Shown: in pieces, positions 9,871 through 19,530 of the stretch
Layout: the number at the start of each line of letters is the position of its first letter
Numbering within the stretch: the first letter of the stretch is position 1
NCBI GenBank assembly: GCA_949291555.1
Contig: CASEWE010000001.1
Coordinates: forward strand, 186,001 to 250,000
From: an uncultured Bacteroidales bacterium
GTDB lineage: Bacteria > Bacteroidota > Bacteroidia > Bacteroidales > P3
DNA: 64,000 bases
Reading direction: 5' to 3'
The notes under the pieces: generated by a model
What the model saw: the letters and a program-made list of their open reading frames with translations, nothing else
Databases searched by the model: none
What the model was told of the DNA's origin: nothing
Translations under genes and position numbers: made by a program

Positions 9871-9910
9871 CTACGGCAGTTTTGAAATTCTTCTTTTTTT
9901 TACTACGGCA
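9871..9910 (-). promoter_or_regulatory. CTACGGCA doublet upstream of the Omp28-like gene (32-bp spacing)
   Basis: Exact octamers at 9871-9878 and 9903-9910, 32 bp start to start, exactly as upstream of 5415. The distal copy shares 13 identical bases (ACTACGGCAACAC) with the copy at 24073-24085. On the minus strand a TACCTTTC sequence (9867 to 9860), one base from the TAnnTTTG -7 box, follows the proximal copy closely. Confidence 0.5.
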
Positions 9911-9989
9911 ACACAATCTAAAATACTGTTGAACAAAAGTTTGAAAAGTCGTATGGGTACGGTTGCGGAAGCATGCGGAATACCCCTGC

Positions 9990-10062
9990 ACAAAAACGAA
10001 ACCGGGAGGATCGGCCGCTTCAAAGGCCGGAAAAGGCCTTTTTCTTGCGCCCATCCTCCCGG
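9990..10062 (-). terminator. Branched terminator downstream of punA
   Basis: On the minus strand an outer 10-bp stem (CCGGGAGGAT, 10062-10053 with 10011-10002) encloses an inner hairpin (AAAGGCC/GGCCTTT, 10022-10041). It is followed by a T-rich tail (plus-strand CAAAAACGAAA, 9991-10001). It lies about 50 bp past the punA stop. The rest of the 9674-10108 gap holds only the doublet above. Confidence 0.6.
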
Positions 10063-10108
10063 AGGAAGAATCTCTTTGCAGTTGGTTTCCCCTTTTGCGG
10101 GTTTTCCC

Positions 10109-10936
10109 TTACAAGCTTTCCACGATTTCCTTTACCAAGCGGACAAGCACCGGCACGGCTTTTTCCACCGCAGCCAGCACTTCTTCATGGCTCACTTCCA
10201 CCGCCTGTTCCCCGCCGCCTATGTCGGAAATCACCGAAAGGCCCATGACTTTCATGCCTAAATAATTGGCAATTATCGTCTCGGGAACGGTGCTCATGCC
10301 TACCGCATCGCCGCCGATAACGCGCATGTAACGGTATTCGGCCGGGGTCTCGAAAGTAGGGCCGGTAGTGCCCACGTAAACCCCTTGCTTCACATCGATG
10401 CCCAGGCGGGCGGCCGTCTGCAGCCCGTGACGGAGCAATTCCTTGTCGTAGGCATTGTGCATGCTGGGAAAACGTTCGCCGAAACGTTCGTCGTTAGGCC
10501 CCAACAAGGGGTTGGGGAGAAGGTTGATATGGTCGTTGATGAACATGATATCGCCCACCCGGAAATCGGGATTCATCCCGCCGGCGGCATTGGAAACCAG
10601 CAAGGTCTCCACGCCCAAGGCTTTCATGACGAAAACCGGGAAAGTGACCTCGCTCATGGGATAGCCCTCGTAAAAATGGAACCGGCCCTGCATGGCCACG
10701 ACTTTTTTCCCGTTTGCCGTCCGGCCGAAAAGCAGCTGCCCTTTATGCCCGGCCACGGTCGAAACCGGAAAATGGGGAATATCCTTGTACGGAACGGCTT
10801 TCTCGATATTCAATTCATCGACCAGGCCGCCCAGTCCCGAGCCCAGGACGATGCCTATGCGCGGCTGGTAATCGCCGGTCTGCTGCCGCAAATACCCGGC
10901 TGTCTGCTGAATCTTCTCAAATCTGTCCATATTCAT
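10109..10936 (-). CDS. punA: Purine nucleoside phosphorylase (class I, trimeric type)
   Basis: 275 residues from ATG 10936 (a second ATG at 10930 is equally possible). It catalyses phosphorolysis of purine (deoxy)nucleosides to base plus (deoxy)ribose-1-phosphate in the cytoplasm. Diagnostic motifs are GIVLGSGLGGLVDEL near residue 27, the phosphate/sugar site AGHKGQ and MQGRFHFYEGYP, SNAAGGMN, GTTGPTFETPAEYR, and a C-terminal VISDIGGG with E/D residues. Length is normal. It is followed by a terminator. lpxK lies 292 bp upstream on the same strand, a neighbourhood I recall from Bacteroides. The lpxK-punA spacer is GC-rich with three CCGCTTTCC copies (10962-11008) but no clear promoter. Confidence 0.95.
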   Translation of the reverse strand: MNMDRFEKIQQTAGYLRQQTGDYQPRIGIVLGSGLGGLVDELNIEKAVPYKDIPHFPVSTVAGHKGQLLFGRTANGKKVVAMQGRFHFYEGYPMSEVTFPVFVMKALGVETLLVSNAAGGMNPDFRVGDIMFINDHINLLPNPLLGPNDERFGERFPSMHNAYDKELLRHGLQTAARLGIDVKQGVYVGTTGPTFETPAEYRYMRVIGGDAVGMSTVPETIIANYLGMKVMGLSVISDIGGGEQAVEVSHEEVLAAVEKAVPVLVRLVKEIVESL

Positions 10937-11228
10937 CGGTTTTTCGCATTTCGTCCTATCGCCGCTTTCCCTTGTTCCCGCTTTCCATCCAAGTGTTCCC
11001 GCTTTCCCCTTCGAGAACCGCCCGCAGCGCAAGGCTCCGATTCCCTGGGAAAACGTTTCGGCTGCCGATATGCCGATGGAAAGGTTTGCTTCCGGGCGCT
11101 ATTTTCCCGGGAAAACCCGGTCCTCCGGGAAAGCCCGAAGCCCGCCATCAGCGGGGTGAAAAACGGGTTTGCAGGCCCGCGGATTCGCAGGCCCGCGCGA
11201 AAGCCGTCAGCCCCGGGAAAGCCCCCGG

Positions 11229-12335
11229 TCAGACTGCCCGCTGCCCGCCTTCCACGAAAGAAAGCACGCGCCGGTCGAAGGCTTCCCCCTCCCCGAAGAG
11301 GAATTCCGTCCGGATGGGCACATAAGCCAAAGGCAAGGAGCAAAAATAAGCAAAAGCCGGCGTATCTTTCATGCGGGAATAGTCTTTCTGGGTGGTGAGC
11401 AGAAGCAGTTCCCCGGATTCCTGCCGGTACCGATCGTACTGGGAAATCAAAGCGCGGGCATCCTCGGGGCTGTAGTCGTGATGGTCGGCAAAGCGCCTAT
11501 GCGCCACGACCCGGTACCCGCTTTGGCGAAGATGGTCTTCCAAGGGCTTCGGGTTGGCTATGCCGGTGAAAAGCAGGATGTTCTTCGTTTCCGGGAGCAG
11601 ACGGGACGGGATTTGCCCGCCGGGCCGGAATGGCCCGTAGGAAATCGTGGTGAAAAAAACTTCCTGTCCGGCATGAAGCGGAAGATCTTCCAGAAAGGCC
11701 TCCTTTTCGGCAAGCGTCATTCCCGGAGGGCATTTGCTGAAAACCACGGCTTGCGCCCGCCGGCTCCCGGAACGACCCTCGCGCAAAGTGCCCAGCGGCA
11801 GGAGGTAATCGCGGAAAAAAGGCTTGGAAAAGTCGCTCACCAAGATATTGAAGCCGGCCTCTACCCGGCGATGCTGGTAAGCATCGTCCAATACGGCCGC
11901 TTCCATTTCCGGAAAGGCTCCCTTGAGGGCGCGCAGGCCGTTGGCCCGGTTCGCGGCAATATACAAGCCGAAACCCCGGGGAAGCTTTCCTGCAAATTCC
12001 TGAAGGTACTGCACCGGCTCGTCGCCTATCTGCCGGGAGTCCATGCCCGGTTCGGCCAAAAACTCGCCTTTCCGGTTGCGCCCGTAGCCCCGGCTGACAA
12101 TCCCTACGGCATGCTCGCGGCCCAGCAGGCGCACGATGTATTCAGTCAAGGGGGTTTTCCCGCTCCCCCCGGCGCAAAGGTTTCCCACGCAAATCACGGG
12201 AAAGGGCGGCCGGACGCGTTCGCGCAAACCCTTGTCGAAAAGGAAATTCCTTATCCGGACGGCCAAAGCATAGAACGGAGCGGCGGGCAAGGCAAGCCAC
12301 CGCAGCCAACGGGCATTATTCTCGACAAACGGCAT
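11229..12335 (-). CDS. lpxK: Tetraacyldisaccharide 4'-kinase
   Basis: 368 residues. The enzyme phosphorylates the 4' position of the lipid A disaccharide precursor at the inner membrane. An N-terminal hydrophobic/amphipathic segment (WLRWLALPAAPFYALAVRIR) is followed by the modified P-loop GNLCAGGSGKTPLTEY (GGSGKT at residues 56-61), then GIVSRGYGR, VLDDAYQHRR (Walker-B-like) and the C-terminal FADHHDYS ... LLTTQKDYSRM, all typical of LpxK. The start at 12335 gives the expected N-terminus. Its presence confirms a Gram-negative outer membrane. Confidence 0.95.
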   Translation of the reverse strand: MPFVENNARWLRWLALPAAPFYALAVRIRNFLFDKGLRERVRPPFPVICVGNLCAGGSGKTPLTEYIVRLLGREHAVGIVSRGYGRNRKGEFLAEPGMDSRQIGDEPVQYLQEFAGKLPRGFGLYIAANRANGLRALKGAFPEMEAAVLDDAYQHRRVEAGFNILVSDFSKPFFRDYLLPLGTLREGRSGSRRAQAVVFSKCPPGMTLAEKEAFLEDLPLHAGQEVFFTTISYGPFRPGGQIPSRLLPETKNILLFTGIANPKPLEDHLRQSGYRVVAHRRFADHHDYSPEDARALISQYDRYRQESGELLLLTTQKDYSRMKDTPAFAYFCSLPLAYVPIRTEFLFGEGEAFDRRVLSFVEGGQRAV

Positions 12336-12527
12336 AAACCTCCTGTTTCAAAAATCTATCCGGCCAATCGCAGCCCGGTGCGGCATCCGGCCCGCGCTGC
12401 TCCTCCCGAAGCCCGTCCCCGAAAACGCCGGCTTGGCGCATGCGGCCACTCGCGCTTCCTGCCGCCCGAAAGGCGTACAAGCACGCCGCACCCTTAGGAC
12501 GCAAGACGCTGCACGCAAAAACGCGCT

Positions 12528-12582
12528 CCGGCAACGCACAGCCAAACCGGCAACATGCGCCAAGCCGGCAACACGCGCGAAA
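12528..12582. repeat. Three imperfect 18-19 bp tandem repeats
   Basis: Units begin at 12528, 12547 and 12565, each starting CCGGCAAC and continuing with a variable GC-rich tail (…GCACAGCC, …ATGCGCC, …ACGCGCG). They lie in the 338-bp gap between the divergent lpxK and DUF2795 genes, just upstream of the DUF2795 promoter. No gene is seen in the gap. Confidence 0.5.
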
Positions 12583-12617
12583 ATAACGAAATTTTATCAT
12601 GCCGTTCACGTTCCGCC

Positions 12618-12647
12618 TTGCCACTCTATCTAAAAAGTATATTTTTG
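12618..12647 (+). promoter_or_regulatory. Bacteroidota-type promoter of the DUF2795 gene
   Basis: TTG at 12618-12620, a 19-bp spacer, then TATTTTTG at 12640-12647, an exact TAnnTTTG -7 box. A strong AGGAGG ribosome-binding site (12661-12666) follows, 7 bp before the ATG at 12674. Confidence 0.75.
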
Positions 12648-12673
12648 CAAAAATTTTTCGAGGAGGTTGAATC

Positions 12674-12895
12674 ATGTACTGGACATTAGAAATGGCTTCC
12701 AAACTGGAAGACGCGCCTTGGCCCGCAACAAAATCGGAACTGATCGACTATGCCCAACGCTCGGGACTGCCCCAGGAAATCCTGGAAAACCTGGAAGAAC
12801 TGGAAGACGAGGGCATTGCCTACGACGGCATTGAGGAAATCTGGCCGGATTACCCTACCAAGGAAGATTTCTTTTTCCACGAAGACGAGTACTGA
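12674..12895 (+). CDS. DUF2795 domain-containing small acidic protein
   Basis: 73 residues, complete. The pattern ASKLEDAPWPATKSELIDYAQRSG ... IEEIWPDYPTKEDFFFHEDEY is that of the short DUF2795 proteins conserved across Bacteroidota, with a very acidic C-terminus. The molecular role is not established. It has its own TTG-N19-TATTTTTG promoter and an unusually strong Shine-Dalgarno, so it is probably well expressed. secA follows about 1 kb downstream on the same strand. Confidence 0.88.
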   Translation: MYWTLEMASKLEDAPWPATKSELIDYAQRSGLPQEILENLEELEDEGIAYDGIEEIWPDYPTKEDFFFHEDEY

Positions 12896-13011
12896 AACCC
12901 TTGGAACAGGCAGTTGGACATAATCGCCGGCCGCAAGGCGTTTGCCGTGAAAAAGGAAAGGGTTCCCCGGCGCGGAACCCTTTCCCCGAGCGGGTTTCCC
13001 GTCGGGAGCCC

Positions 13012-13509
13012 TTGCGGCGGGAAGGAATCCTTTTCCTGCCTGTTTTCTTCCTCCCCCTGTTCCTGATCGGAGCGATAGCAAAGGCCGAAAGCGTTCCCCA
13101 GCAAACCTTGCAGGAATTCAAAGCCTGCTGCCAGCAGTTCCAGCTACAAAGCAACTGGCAAGACTGGGAACAGCAGTTAGCAAGGCTTCAGGCGTTTCTC
13201 GACAGCCGCCGTCCCTCGGCCCTTTCCCGCCGGACGCGCATGCAAGACGCGCAAGCGCGGGCGGTGCGTTCATGGTTGCGCAAACTCCTCTGCAACCCGT
13301 TCCCGGCCGGAACGCTTGCGGAAGAAATCGAAACGAGCGCTTCCCCTGCGGCGGAACCTTTTTCTTGCGGCCCGGCCAATGAAGGCCTTCCTGCAAACCT
13401 GGCCGCCATTCCCCCGCAAAAAGAAATCCGGATCAATCCCCGGGAAAAAAACGAAAACTCTCTCCAGAACGGTCCTCGGGCCATGACGTTGCCCGCCTAT
13501 CCTTTCTAA
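13012..13509 (+). CDS. Possible small exported protein (TTG start), unconfirmed
   Basis: This is the only gene-like content in the 1-kb stretch 12896-13901. The frame from TTG 13012 gives 165 residues. They start with a plausible signal peptide (basic LRREG, then hydrophobic ILFLPVFFLPLFLIGAIAKAES), followed by a Gln-rich helical segment with paired Cys (FKACCQQFQLQSNWQDWEQQ) and an unstructured tail ending PAYPF. The same frame can be opened by ATG 12901, which gives 202 residues with a basic, non-signal-like extension. No homologue is recognised. The opposite strand is also open here, a common artefact at this G+C. The remaining 13510-13901 shows only short repeats (GCCGCGCAAACAA twice, GGGAAACCATT twice). 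Confidence 0.3.
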   Translation: MRREGILFLPVFFLPLFLIGAIAKAESVPQQTLQEFKACCQQFQLQSNWQDWEQQLARLQAFLDSRRPSALSRRTRMQDAQARAVRSWLRKLLCNPFPAGTLAEEIETSASPAAEPFSCGPANEGLPANLAAIPPQKEIRINPREKNENSLQNGPRAMTLPAYPF

Positions 13510-13901
13510 AACGGTTTCCTCCCCTGGAAGCAAGTTCTCTCTTGCCCGACCCGTTTGCCCGACCCGGCATCCCTTGCCCGGCTTTGCAATTCCCGTTGAA
13601 GCCCGCAAGAAACGCTCGCGGCCTTTGCGGTTGAAAAGCAGTCGTGGACAAGACCTGCGCATCCAAGGCGGGTTGCAGGGCGGGCAGTTGCACGGCGGAC
13701 GGTCGTTTCCAAACGACCGGCTTCCCCAAATGGCGGCCTGCCGCGCAAACAAAGGGCCCGCCGCGCAAACAAGAGATGCTTCCCCCTCCCTCTCTAACAG
13801 GGAAACCATTTTCTGACCGGGAAACCATTGCTGGAAATCCATCCGGCGCTTGTTTTCCCCCAACACCTCGATTGTCAAACGCATTCAAACGCAACATAAA
13901 A

Positions 13902-16900
13902 ATGGCGAATTTTTTCAAAAAGCTGCTCGGCAGCAAGTCCGAGCGCGACATAAAGGCCATCAAGCCCATTTTGGAGCAATGCCTGGCCCAATACGAAATC
14001 ATTTCCAAACTCTCGAACGACCAGCTCCGGGCCAAGACCCAGGAGTTCAAGCAACGGATCAAGGATTACTGCCAGCAGGCCCAGGACGAGCGCGACGCCT
14101 TGCAGGCGAGGCTCGACCAGAACATCGACGACAGCCTGAGCGTGGAAGAGAAAGAACACATCTACGCCCAAATCGACAAGCTCGACAAGACCCTCTATGA
14201 GAAGACCCAGGAGATACTCGACCAGATCCTGCCTGAAGCCTTTGCCGTGGTGAAGTCCACCGCCCAGCGGTTCCGCGACAACGAGGAAGTGGAAGTAACG
14301 GCCATGCCGTGGGACGGCGACCTGGCCGCCACCCGCGACAACGTGAACATCCGGGGAGACAAGGCCTATTACAAGAACCAGTGGATGGCCGGCGGCAACC
14401 TTATCACGTGGGACATGGTGCACTACGACGTGCAGCTTATCGGCGGCATCGTGCTGCACCAGGGGAAAATTGCCGAAATGAGCACCGGCGAAGGGAAAAC
14501 CTTGGTCGAAACCCTGCCCGTCTACCTCAACGCCCTTCCGGGGAAAGGCGTCCACGTGGTAACCGTGAACGACTACCTGGCCAAGCGCGACTCGGAATGG
14601 ATGGGCATGCTGTTCGAATTCCACGGCCTCAAGGTAGACTGCATCGACAAGCACCAGCCCAGCAGCGAGGCCCGGAGGAAAGCCTATCTGGCGGACATCA
14701 CTTACGGTACCAACAATGAATTCGGTTTCGACTACTTGCGCGACAACATGTGCCGCACGCCGCAGGAACTGGTGCAACGGGGGCATAATTACGCCATTGT
14801 CGACGAGGTCGACTCGGTCTTGATCGACGATGCCCGTACGCCGTTGATTATTTCCGGACCCACCTTCAAGGACGACGACCAGGAGTTCGACGCCCTCCGG
14901 CCGCAAATCGAGAAACTCTACAACCAGCAACGCCAGCTGGTGACCAAAATCCTGGCAGAGGCCAAAAGCCTCCTGAGCGGGACTCCCACGGCCGAGCAAG
15001 AGAAGAAAGGCGGCGAACTGCTTTTCCGCGCCCACCGCGGCTTGCCCAAGAACAATGCCTTGATCAAGTTCCTGAGCGAACCGGGCATGAAGACCCTGAT
15101 GCAGAAGACCGAAAACTTCTACTTGCAGGAGCAGGGCAAGAACATGCCCAAGATAGACGGGGAACTCTACTTCGTCATCGACGAGAAGCTCAACAGCATC
15201 GACCTTACCGACAAGGGCGTGGACGCGCTTTCGGCCGAAGCCCACAATCCCGAATACTACATCCTGCCCGATGTGGGCTCGCTCATGGCCGAGGTCGAGA
15301 AATCCGACCTCAGCCCCGAAGAGAAGACCGCCCGGAAATCGGAAATCATGCGCGATTACGCCATACAGTCCGACCGCGTGCATACCATCAACCAGCTGCT
15401 GAAAGCCTATGCCCTTTTTGAACGCGATGTGGAATACGTGGTCATCGACAACGAGGTGAAAATCGTCGACGAGCAGACCGGGCGCATCATGGAGGGCCGC
15501 CGGTATTCGGACGGCCTGCACCAGGCCATCGAGGCCAAGGAAAGGGTCAAGGTGGAAAAAGCCACCCAGACCTACGCCACCATCACCCTCCAGAACTATT
15601 TCCGCATGTACGCCAAGCTCGCCGGCATGACCGGGACGGCCGAGACGGAAGCCGGGGAGTTCTGGAACATCTACAAGCTCGACGTGGTCTGCATCCCGAC
15701 CAACCGTCCGGTAATCCGCCAGGACATGGACGATTTGGTCTACAAGACCAAGCGTGAGAAATACAACGCCATCATCGAAGAAATAGAACGGCTCATAAAA
15801 GCCGGCCGGCCGGTGCTGGTGGGTACCACTTCGGTGGAAGTGTCGGAATTGCTGAGCCGCATGCTCAAAGGCCGCGGCATTCCCCACAACGTGCTCAACG
15901 CGAAACTCCACAAGAAAGAAGCCGACATCGTGGCCGAAGCCGGGAAAGCGGGAACGGTGACCATTGCCACCAACATGGCCGGCCGCGGTACCGACATCAA
16001 GTTAGGACCGGGCGTGAAGGAAGCCGGCGGTCTGGCCATCATCGGTACCGAACGCCACGAGAGCCGCCGCGTGGACCGCCAGCTGCGAGGCCGCGCCGGC
16101 CGTCAAGGCGACCCGGGCAGCTCGCAGTTCTACGTTTCCCTGGAAGACAACCTGATGCGGCTTTTCGCCTCCCAGCGCATCGCGGCCGTGATGGACAGGT
16201 TCGGCTACAAGGAAGGGGAAAACATCCAGGCGAGGATGATTACCAAGTCGATTGAACGGGCCCAGAAAAAAGTGGAGGAGAACCATTTCGGCATCCGCAA
16301 ACGCCTTCTGGAATACGATGACGTGATGAATGCCCAGCGCGAGGTGATTTACACCAAACGCCGGCACGCGCTCTTTGGCGAACGCTTGGGCATCGACATC
16401 TCGAACATGATGTACGACACGGTGGAAAACTTCGTTTCCGAATTGCGCGAAGACCGGGATTTCGAGCGTTTCAAAAGCCAGCTCCTGCGCACTTTCGGCG
16501 TGGAATGCCCGATCGACGAAGCCGAGGCTTCGAGCGGGAAGGATTCGGCCGTGCAAAAGGTGTTCGAGTCGGTTTACTCGTCCTACCGGCAGAAAGCCGA
16601 AGCCATTGCCCAGCAGGCCTTGCCGATTATCAAGCATGTGAAGGAGTCGCACGGCTCCCGCTTCGAGAACATCGCCATTCCCGTTACCGACGGCCGGAAG
16701 ACCTTGCAAGTGGTGGCCAATATCCAGAAATGCATCGACAGCAACGGGCACGAAATCACGGCCTCGATCCAGCGGGGCCTCTGCCTGGCCATGATCGACG
16801 ACGGCTGGAAGGAGCATCTGCGCGAAATGGACGATTTGAAACAGTCGGTGCAAAATGCCTCTTACGAGCAAAAAGACCCGTTGCTGATTTACAAGTTCGA

Positions 16901-17231
16901 GGCCTTCAACCTGTTCAAGCGCCTGGTGGTGGATTTGAACCGCGATGTGAGCGAGTTCCTTTCCTTGGGGCATCTTCCTTCTCCCGACCCCGAACAATTG
17001 CAGGAAGCCCGCCAGCAGCGCACCGACATGAGCCGGATGCAGACTTCGCGGCAAGGCGTGGAAGGCACGCGCCAGGACGGGCGGGGCGGCGTTCCCGTCC
17101 GGACAAACAGCCCCGACGCCCCGCAGAAGCCCCAGCCGGTCCACGTGGAAAAGAAAATCGGCCGGAACGACCCTTGTCCTTGCGGAAGCGGCAAGAAATA
17201 CAAGAACTGCCACGGCCGGGATGCGGCTTAG
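13902..17231 (+). CDS. secA: Preprotein translocase ATPase SecA
   Basis: 1,109 residues from ATG 13902, chosen because it starts the canonical [16 protein letters not shown]; the long upstream extension of the frame is not SecA-like. SecA drives Sec-dependent export across the inner membrane. Visible: Walker [11 protein letters not shown] near residue 193-199, [12 protein letters not shown] (~301), the long Bacteroidota-type insertions around residues 60-90 and 330-400, [13 protein letters not shown], the [16 protein letters not shown] helicase motif VI, and the C-terminal zinc-binding tail [14 protein letters not shown] that contacts SecB and phospholipid. It ends in TAG, so TAG is a normal stop here. 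It serves all the Sec-exported T9SS proteins in this window. Confidence 0.97.
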   Translation: MANFFKKLLGSKSERDIKAIKPILEQCLAQYEIISKLSNDQLRAKTQEFKQRIKDYCQQAQDERDALQARLDQNIDDSLSVEEKEHIYAQIDKLDKTLYEKTQEILDQILPEAFAVVKSTAQRFRDNEEVEVTAMPWDGDLAATRDNVNIRGDKAYYKNQWMAGGNLITWDMVHYDVQLIGGIVLHQGKIAEMSTGEGKTLVETLPVYLNALPGKGVHVVTVNDYLAKRDSEWMGMLFEFHGLKVDCIDKHQPSSEARRKAYLADITYGTNNEFGFDYLRDNMCRTPQELVQRGHNYAIVDEVDSVLIDDARTPLIISGPTFKDDDQEFDALRPQIEKLYNQQRQLVTKILAEAKSLLSGTPTAEQEKKGGELLFRAHRGLPKNNALIKFLSEPGMKTLMQKTENFYLQEQGKNMPKIDGELYFVIDEKLNSIDLTDKGVDALSAEAHNPEYYILPDVGSLMAEVEKSDLSPEEKTARKSEIMRDYAIQSDRVHTINQLLKAYALFERDVEYVVIDNEVKIVDEQTGRIMEGRRYSDGLHQAIEAKERVKVEKATQTYATITLQNYFRMYAKLAGMTGTAETEAGEFWNIYKLDVVCIPTNRPVIRQDMDDLVYKTKREKYNAIIEEIERLIKAGRPVLVGTTSVEVSELLSRMLKGRGIPHNVLNAKLHKKEADIVAEAGKAGTVTIATNMAGRGTDIKLGPGVKEAGGLAIIGTERHESRRVDRQLRGRAGRQGDPGSSQFYVSLEDNLMRLFASQRIAAVMDRFGYKEGENIQARMITKSIERAQKKVEENHFGIRKRLLEYDDVMNAQREVIYTKRRHALFGERLGIDISNMMYDTVENFVSELREDRDFERFKSQLLRTFGVECPIDEAEASSGKDSAVQKVFESVYSSYRQKAEAIAQQALPIIKHVKESHGSRFENIAIPVTDGRKTLQVVANIQKCIDSNGHEITASIQRGLCLAMIDDGWKEHLREMDDLKQSVQNASYEQKDPLLIYKFEAFNLFKRLVVDLNRDVSEFLSLGHLPSPDPEQLQEARQQRTDMSRMQTSRQGVEGTRQDGRGGVPVRTNSPDAPQKPQPVHVEKKIGRNDPCPCGSGKKYKNCHGRDAA

Positions 17232-17419
17232 CGATACGGACGAGGCGTATGGATGCGCGCCGATCCGGCCTTGAGGCATGTTCAGGCTCGTGTGCGGTGA
17301 TTTAGAGGGGAATTGGCACGGCGTGGCGCGGTTTCTTGCCTCAGGAAAGCCATAGGAACGGCTTGCGGCCACAGGCAGGAATCCTCCTTTCGGAATGTTT
17401 CCGGGGCGGGTTCCTGCTT

Positions 17420-18173
17420 TTTTGTTGGGTTTGTGAATTTTCTTGGAAGATTGGCACCGAGACTTTCACAAGAATAGAAAGCAGGAAATATGCCCTTGAT
17501 GGAATTCTGGATCATCAAGTGCCTTTGCCTGAACAGCTTCCGCATCCATTGCCCTTTTTCCGGGAATATCTGCAAAAGGGTTATTATCCTTTTGCCCCGG
17601 AACCCGGCTTTGAAATGCGTATGGAACAAATTGTTTCCCGGACAATAGAGGTGGATATTCCCCGATATGCCGGTATGGAAAGCCTCTACTGCGCGGAAAA
17701 TGAAAAGACTCGTGGCCATCATTGCCGGCTTGGCGCCTTTCAAGCCTAATGCCGACAGCCTGGCATCCGAAATCGGTGTCAGCCGGAACAATGTGCCTGA
17801 ATACATGGTTTATTTGGAAAAGGCAGGCATGATAGGCCAGGTGAGGGATGAGACCGGGGAATTGCGGGGCTTGGGCAAAGTGGAGAAGGTTCATGTGGAC
17901 AATCCTTCCCTGATGACAGTATTGGCTGGCGGGAGCCCGGAGAAAGGAAACTTGAGGGAAACTTTCTTCTACAATCAAATGAGGGTTGGAGACGATGTGC
18001 TGGCATCCAAGGTATCGGATTTCCAGACAGGCGATCATACATTTGAAAGCGGAGGCAGAAAGAAAGGGAAAAAACAGATAGAATCCGTTCCGAAAGGAGT
18101 CATTGTGAAGGACGATATAGCGTTCGGCCATGACAATGTGCTGACCCTCTGGCAGTTCGGATTTAATTATTGA
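17420..18173 (+). pseudogene. Frameshifted, 5'-truncated AAA+ ATPase (DUF4143-type) remnant
   Basis: Two plus-strand frames join near 17680-17690. The first (to about 17690) reads ALDGILDHQVPLPEQLPHPL, then FFREYLQKGYYPF ... RMEQIVSRTIEVDIPRYAGM. The second, shifted by one base, continues KASTARKMKRLVAIIAGLAP, then FKPNADSLASEIGVSRNNVPEYM ... GLGKVEKVHVDNPSLMTVLA ... GNLRETFFYNQMRV ... FGFNY. Together they match in order the C-terminal half of the DUF4143 ATPase family (substrate unknown). The N-terminal ATPase half with its Walker A motif is absent: 17232-17420, right after secA, shows no recognisable remnant. Intact relatives are around 370-400 residues. The second frame alone (ATG 17667, 168 aa) could be called as a gene, but it is a fragment. 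Confidence 0.75.
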
Positions 18174-18239
18174 GGCCGGGCGCGATGCTTGTGCCCTTGG
18201 GCCTCGCCCGGAGGCTTCTAATCTTTCCCTCCGGCAGGT

Positions 18240-18325
18240 ATCGATCCCTATTCAATGAAACTTCAGGAAACCGGCTTGCAGGTTTACCCCGACCCGGGCG
18301 GACATCGATCCATATTTAATGAAAC
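18240..18325. repeat. Direct repeat upstream of prfB (22 bp, 20/22 identical)
   Basis: Copies at 18240-18261 and 18304-18325 share ATCGATCC, a T-rich centre (CTATTC or ATATTT), and AATGAAAC, and are offset by 64 bp. The second copy ends four bases before the prfB -7 box, so a binding role in prfB control or in the fate of the upstream pseudogene transcript is possible. Confidence 0.55.
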
Positions 18326-18328
18326 CCT

Positions 18329-18336
18329 TACCTTTG
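18329..18336 (+). promoter_or_regulatory. Candidate -7 box of prfB
   Basis: TACCTTTG matches TAnnTTTG and lies 56 bp upstream of the prfB ATG. No TTG is found at the usual 19-20 bp upstream; that position lies inside the second copy of the direct repeat. Confidence 0.45.
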
Positions 18337-18391
18337 CAAAGCCTGATTGCTTCCGGAATGTTCCGGAGCGTTTACAAACATACAAGATACA

Positions 18392-19475
18392 ATGTACGAC
18401 AAAAACAAGCTTGAAGCGTTGTCTGCGCGGGTGGAGACGCTGAGGAGGTGCCTTTGACGTGGCCGGGAAAGAGAAATTCATAAGCGAGGAAGAAGCCAAG
18501 ACCCAGGCCCCCGGGTTCTGGGACGACCCCAAAGCCGCCGAAAAGGTCATGAAAGGCATACAACAGCAGAAAGTCTGGACCGATGCCTTCAAGAAAGTGG
18601 ATTCCGAGATGGAGGATGCCCAGGTGATGGCCGAGATGTTCGAAGCCGGGGAAGTGCCCGAAGAGGAAATGGACGGCACGATGGATTCCCTGGAAAAGTC
18701 CATCGAGGAATTGGAGTTCAAGAACATGCTCTCGGGCGAGGAAGACCGCTTGGGGGCCATGGTCACGATCAATTCCGGGGCTGGCGGAACCGAAAGTCAG
18801 GACTGGGCCGAGATGCTTTACCGCATGTATACCCGCTGGGCCGAACGCAAGGGCTATAAAACCACGGTTGTGGATTACCAGGAAGGCGAGCAAGCCGGCA
18901 TAAAGTCGGCTTCCATCGAAATTGAAGGGGATTTCGCGTTCGGCTACCTCAAAAGCGAAAGCGGGGTGCACCGCTTGGTGCGCATATCGCCTTTCGATGC
19001 CAGCGCCCGCCGCCACACCTCTTTCGCGTCGGTCTACGCCTACCCCATGATCGACGAGAACATCAACATCGAAATCAATCCGGCCGACTTGTCTTGGGAC
19101 ACTTTCCGAAGCAGCGGCCCCGGCGGGCAGAACGTGAACAAGGTGGAAACGGCCGTACGCCTCCGCCACGCGCCTTCGGGCATCATCATCGAATGCCAGG
19201 TGACCCGTTCCCAATTGCAAAACCGCGAAAAGGCTTTGCAGATGCTCAAATCCCAGCTCTACGAACTGGAATTGCGGAAGAAGCGGGAAAAAATCAACGC
19301 CATTGAAGGCAGCAAGAAAAAAATAGAATGGGGCAGCCAGATCCGCTCTTACGTGATGCAACCCTACAAGATGGTCAAAGACCTGCGCACCGGCTGCGAG
19401 ACCTCCAACGTCCAGGCCGTGCTCGACGGGGAGCTCGACGACTTCATCAAGGTCTACCTGATGGAGTACAAGTAG
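18392..19475 (+). CDS. prfB: Peptide chain release factor 2, with programmed +1 frameshift
   Basis: 360 residues when read as 18392-18454 joined to 18456-19475. The short first frame ([21 protein letters not shown]) hits TGA at 18455-18457; slipping by one base on CTT-TGA-C restores [20 protein letters not shown], the conserved RF2 N-terminal helices. The site has the internal Shine-Dalgarno AGGAGG (18443-18448) three bases before CTTTGAC, as in the classic autoregulatory frameshift in which low RF2 promotes its own synthesis. RF2 hallmarks: SPF anticodon-like tripeptide in [16 protein letters not shown] and the hydrolytic GGQ in [20 protein letters not shown]. The protein terminates at UGA and UAA codons. 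Calling the gene from GTG 18459 loses the true N-terminus. Confidence 0.96.
18443..18458 (+). promoter_or_regulatory. RF2 programmed frameshift site
   Basis: AGGAGG, three bases, CTT, in-frame TGA, C: the standard prfB recoding element in which the stop recognised by RF2 itself competes with a +1 slip. Confidence 0.95.
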
Positions 19476-19530
19476 GCCCGGAATCCCGTGCGCCCGCACA
19501 GAACCGGGGAAACCGGCCTGCAAGGATTTT

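Noticed and set aside
13875..15911. 678-residue minus-strand frame opposite secA
   Set aside because: Histidine/valine-rich antisense translation of secA with no domain.
17466..18131. 221-residue minus-strand frame opposite the ATPase relic
   Set aside because: The plus-strand pieces match a known family in order; the minus frame matches nothing.
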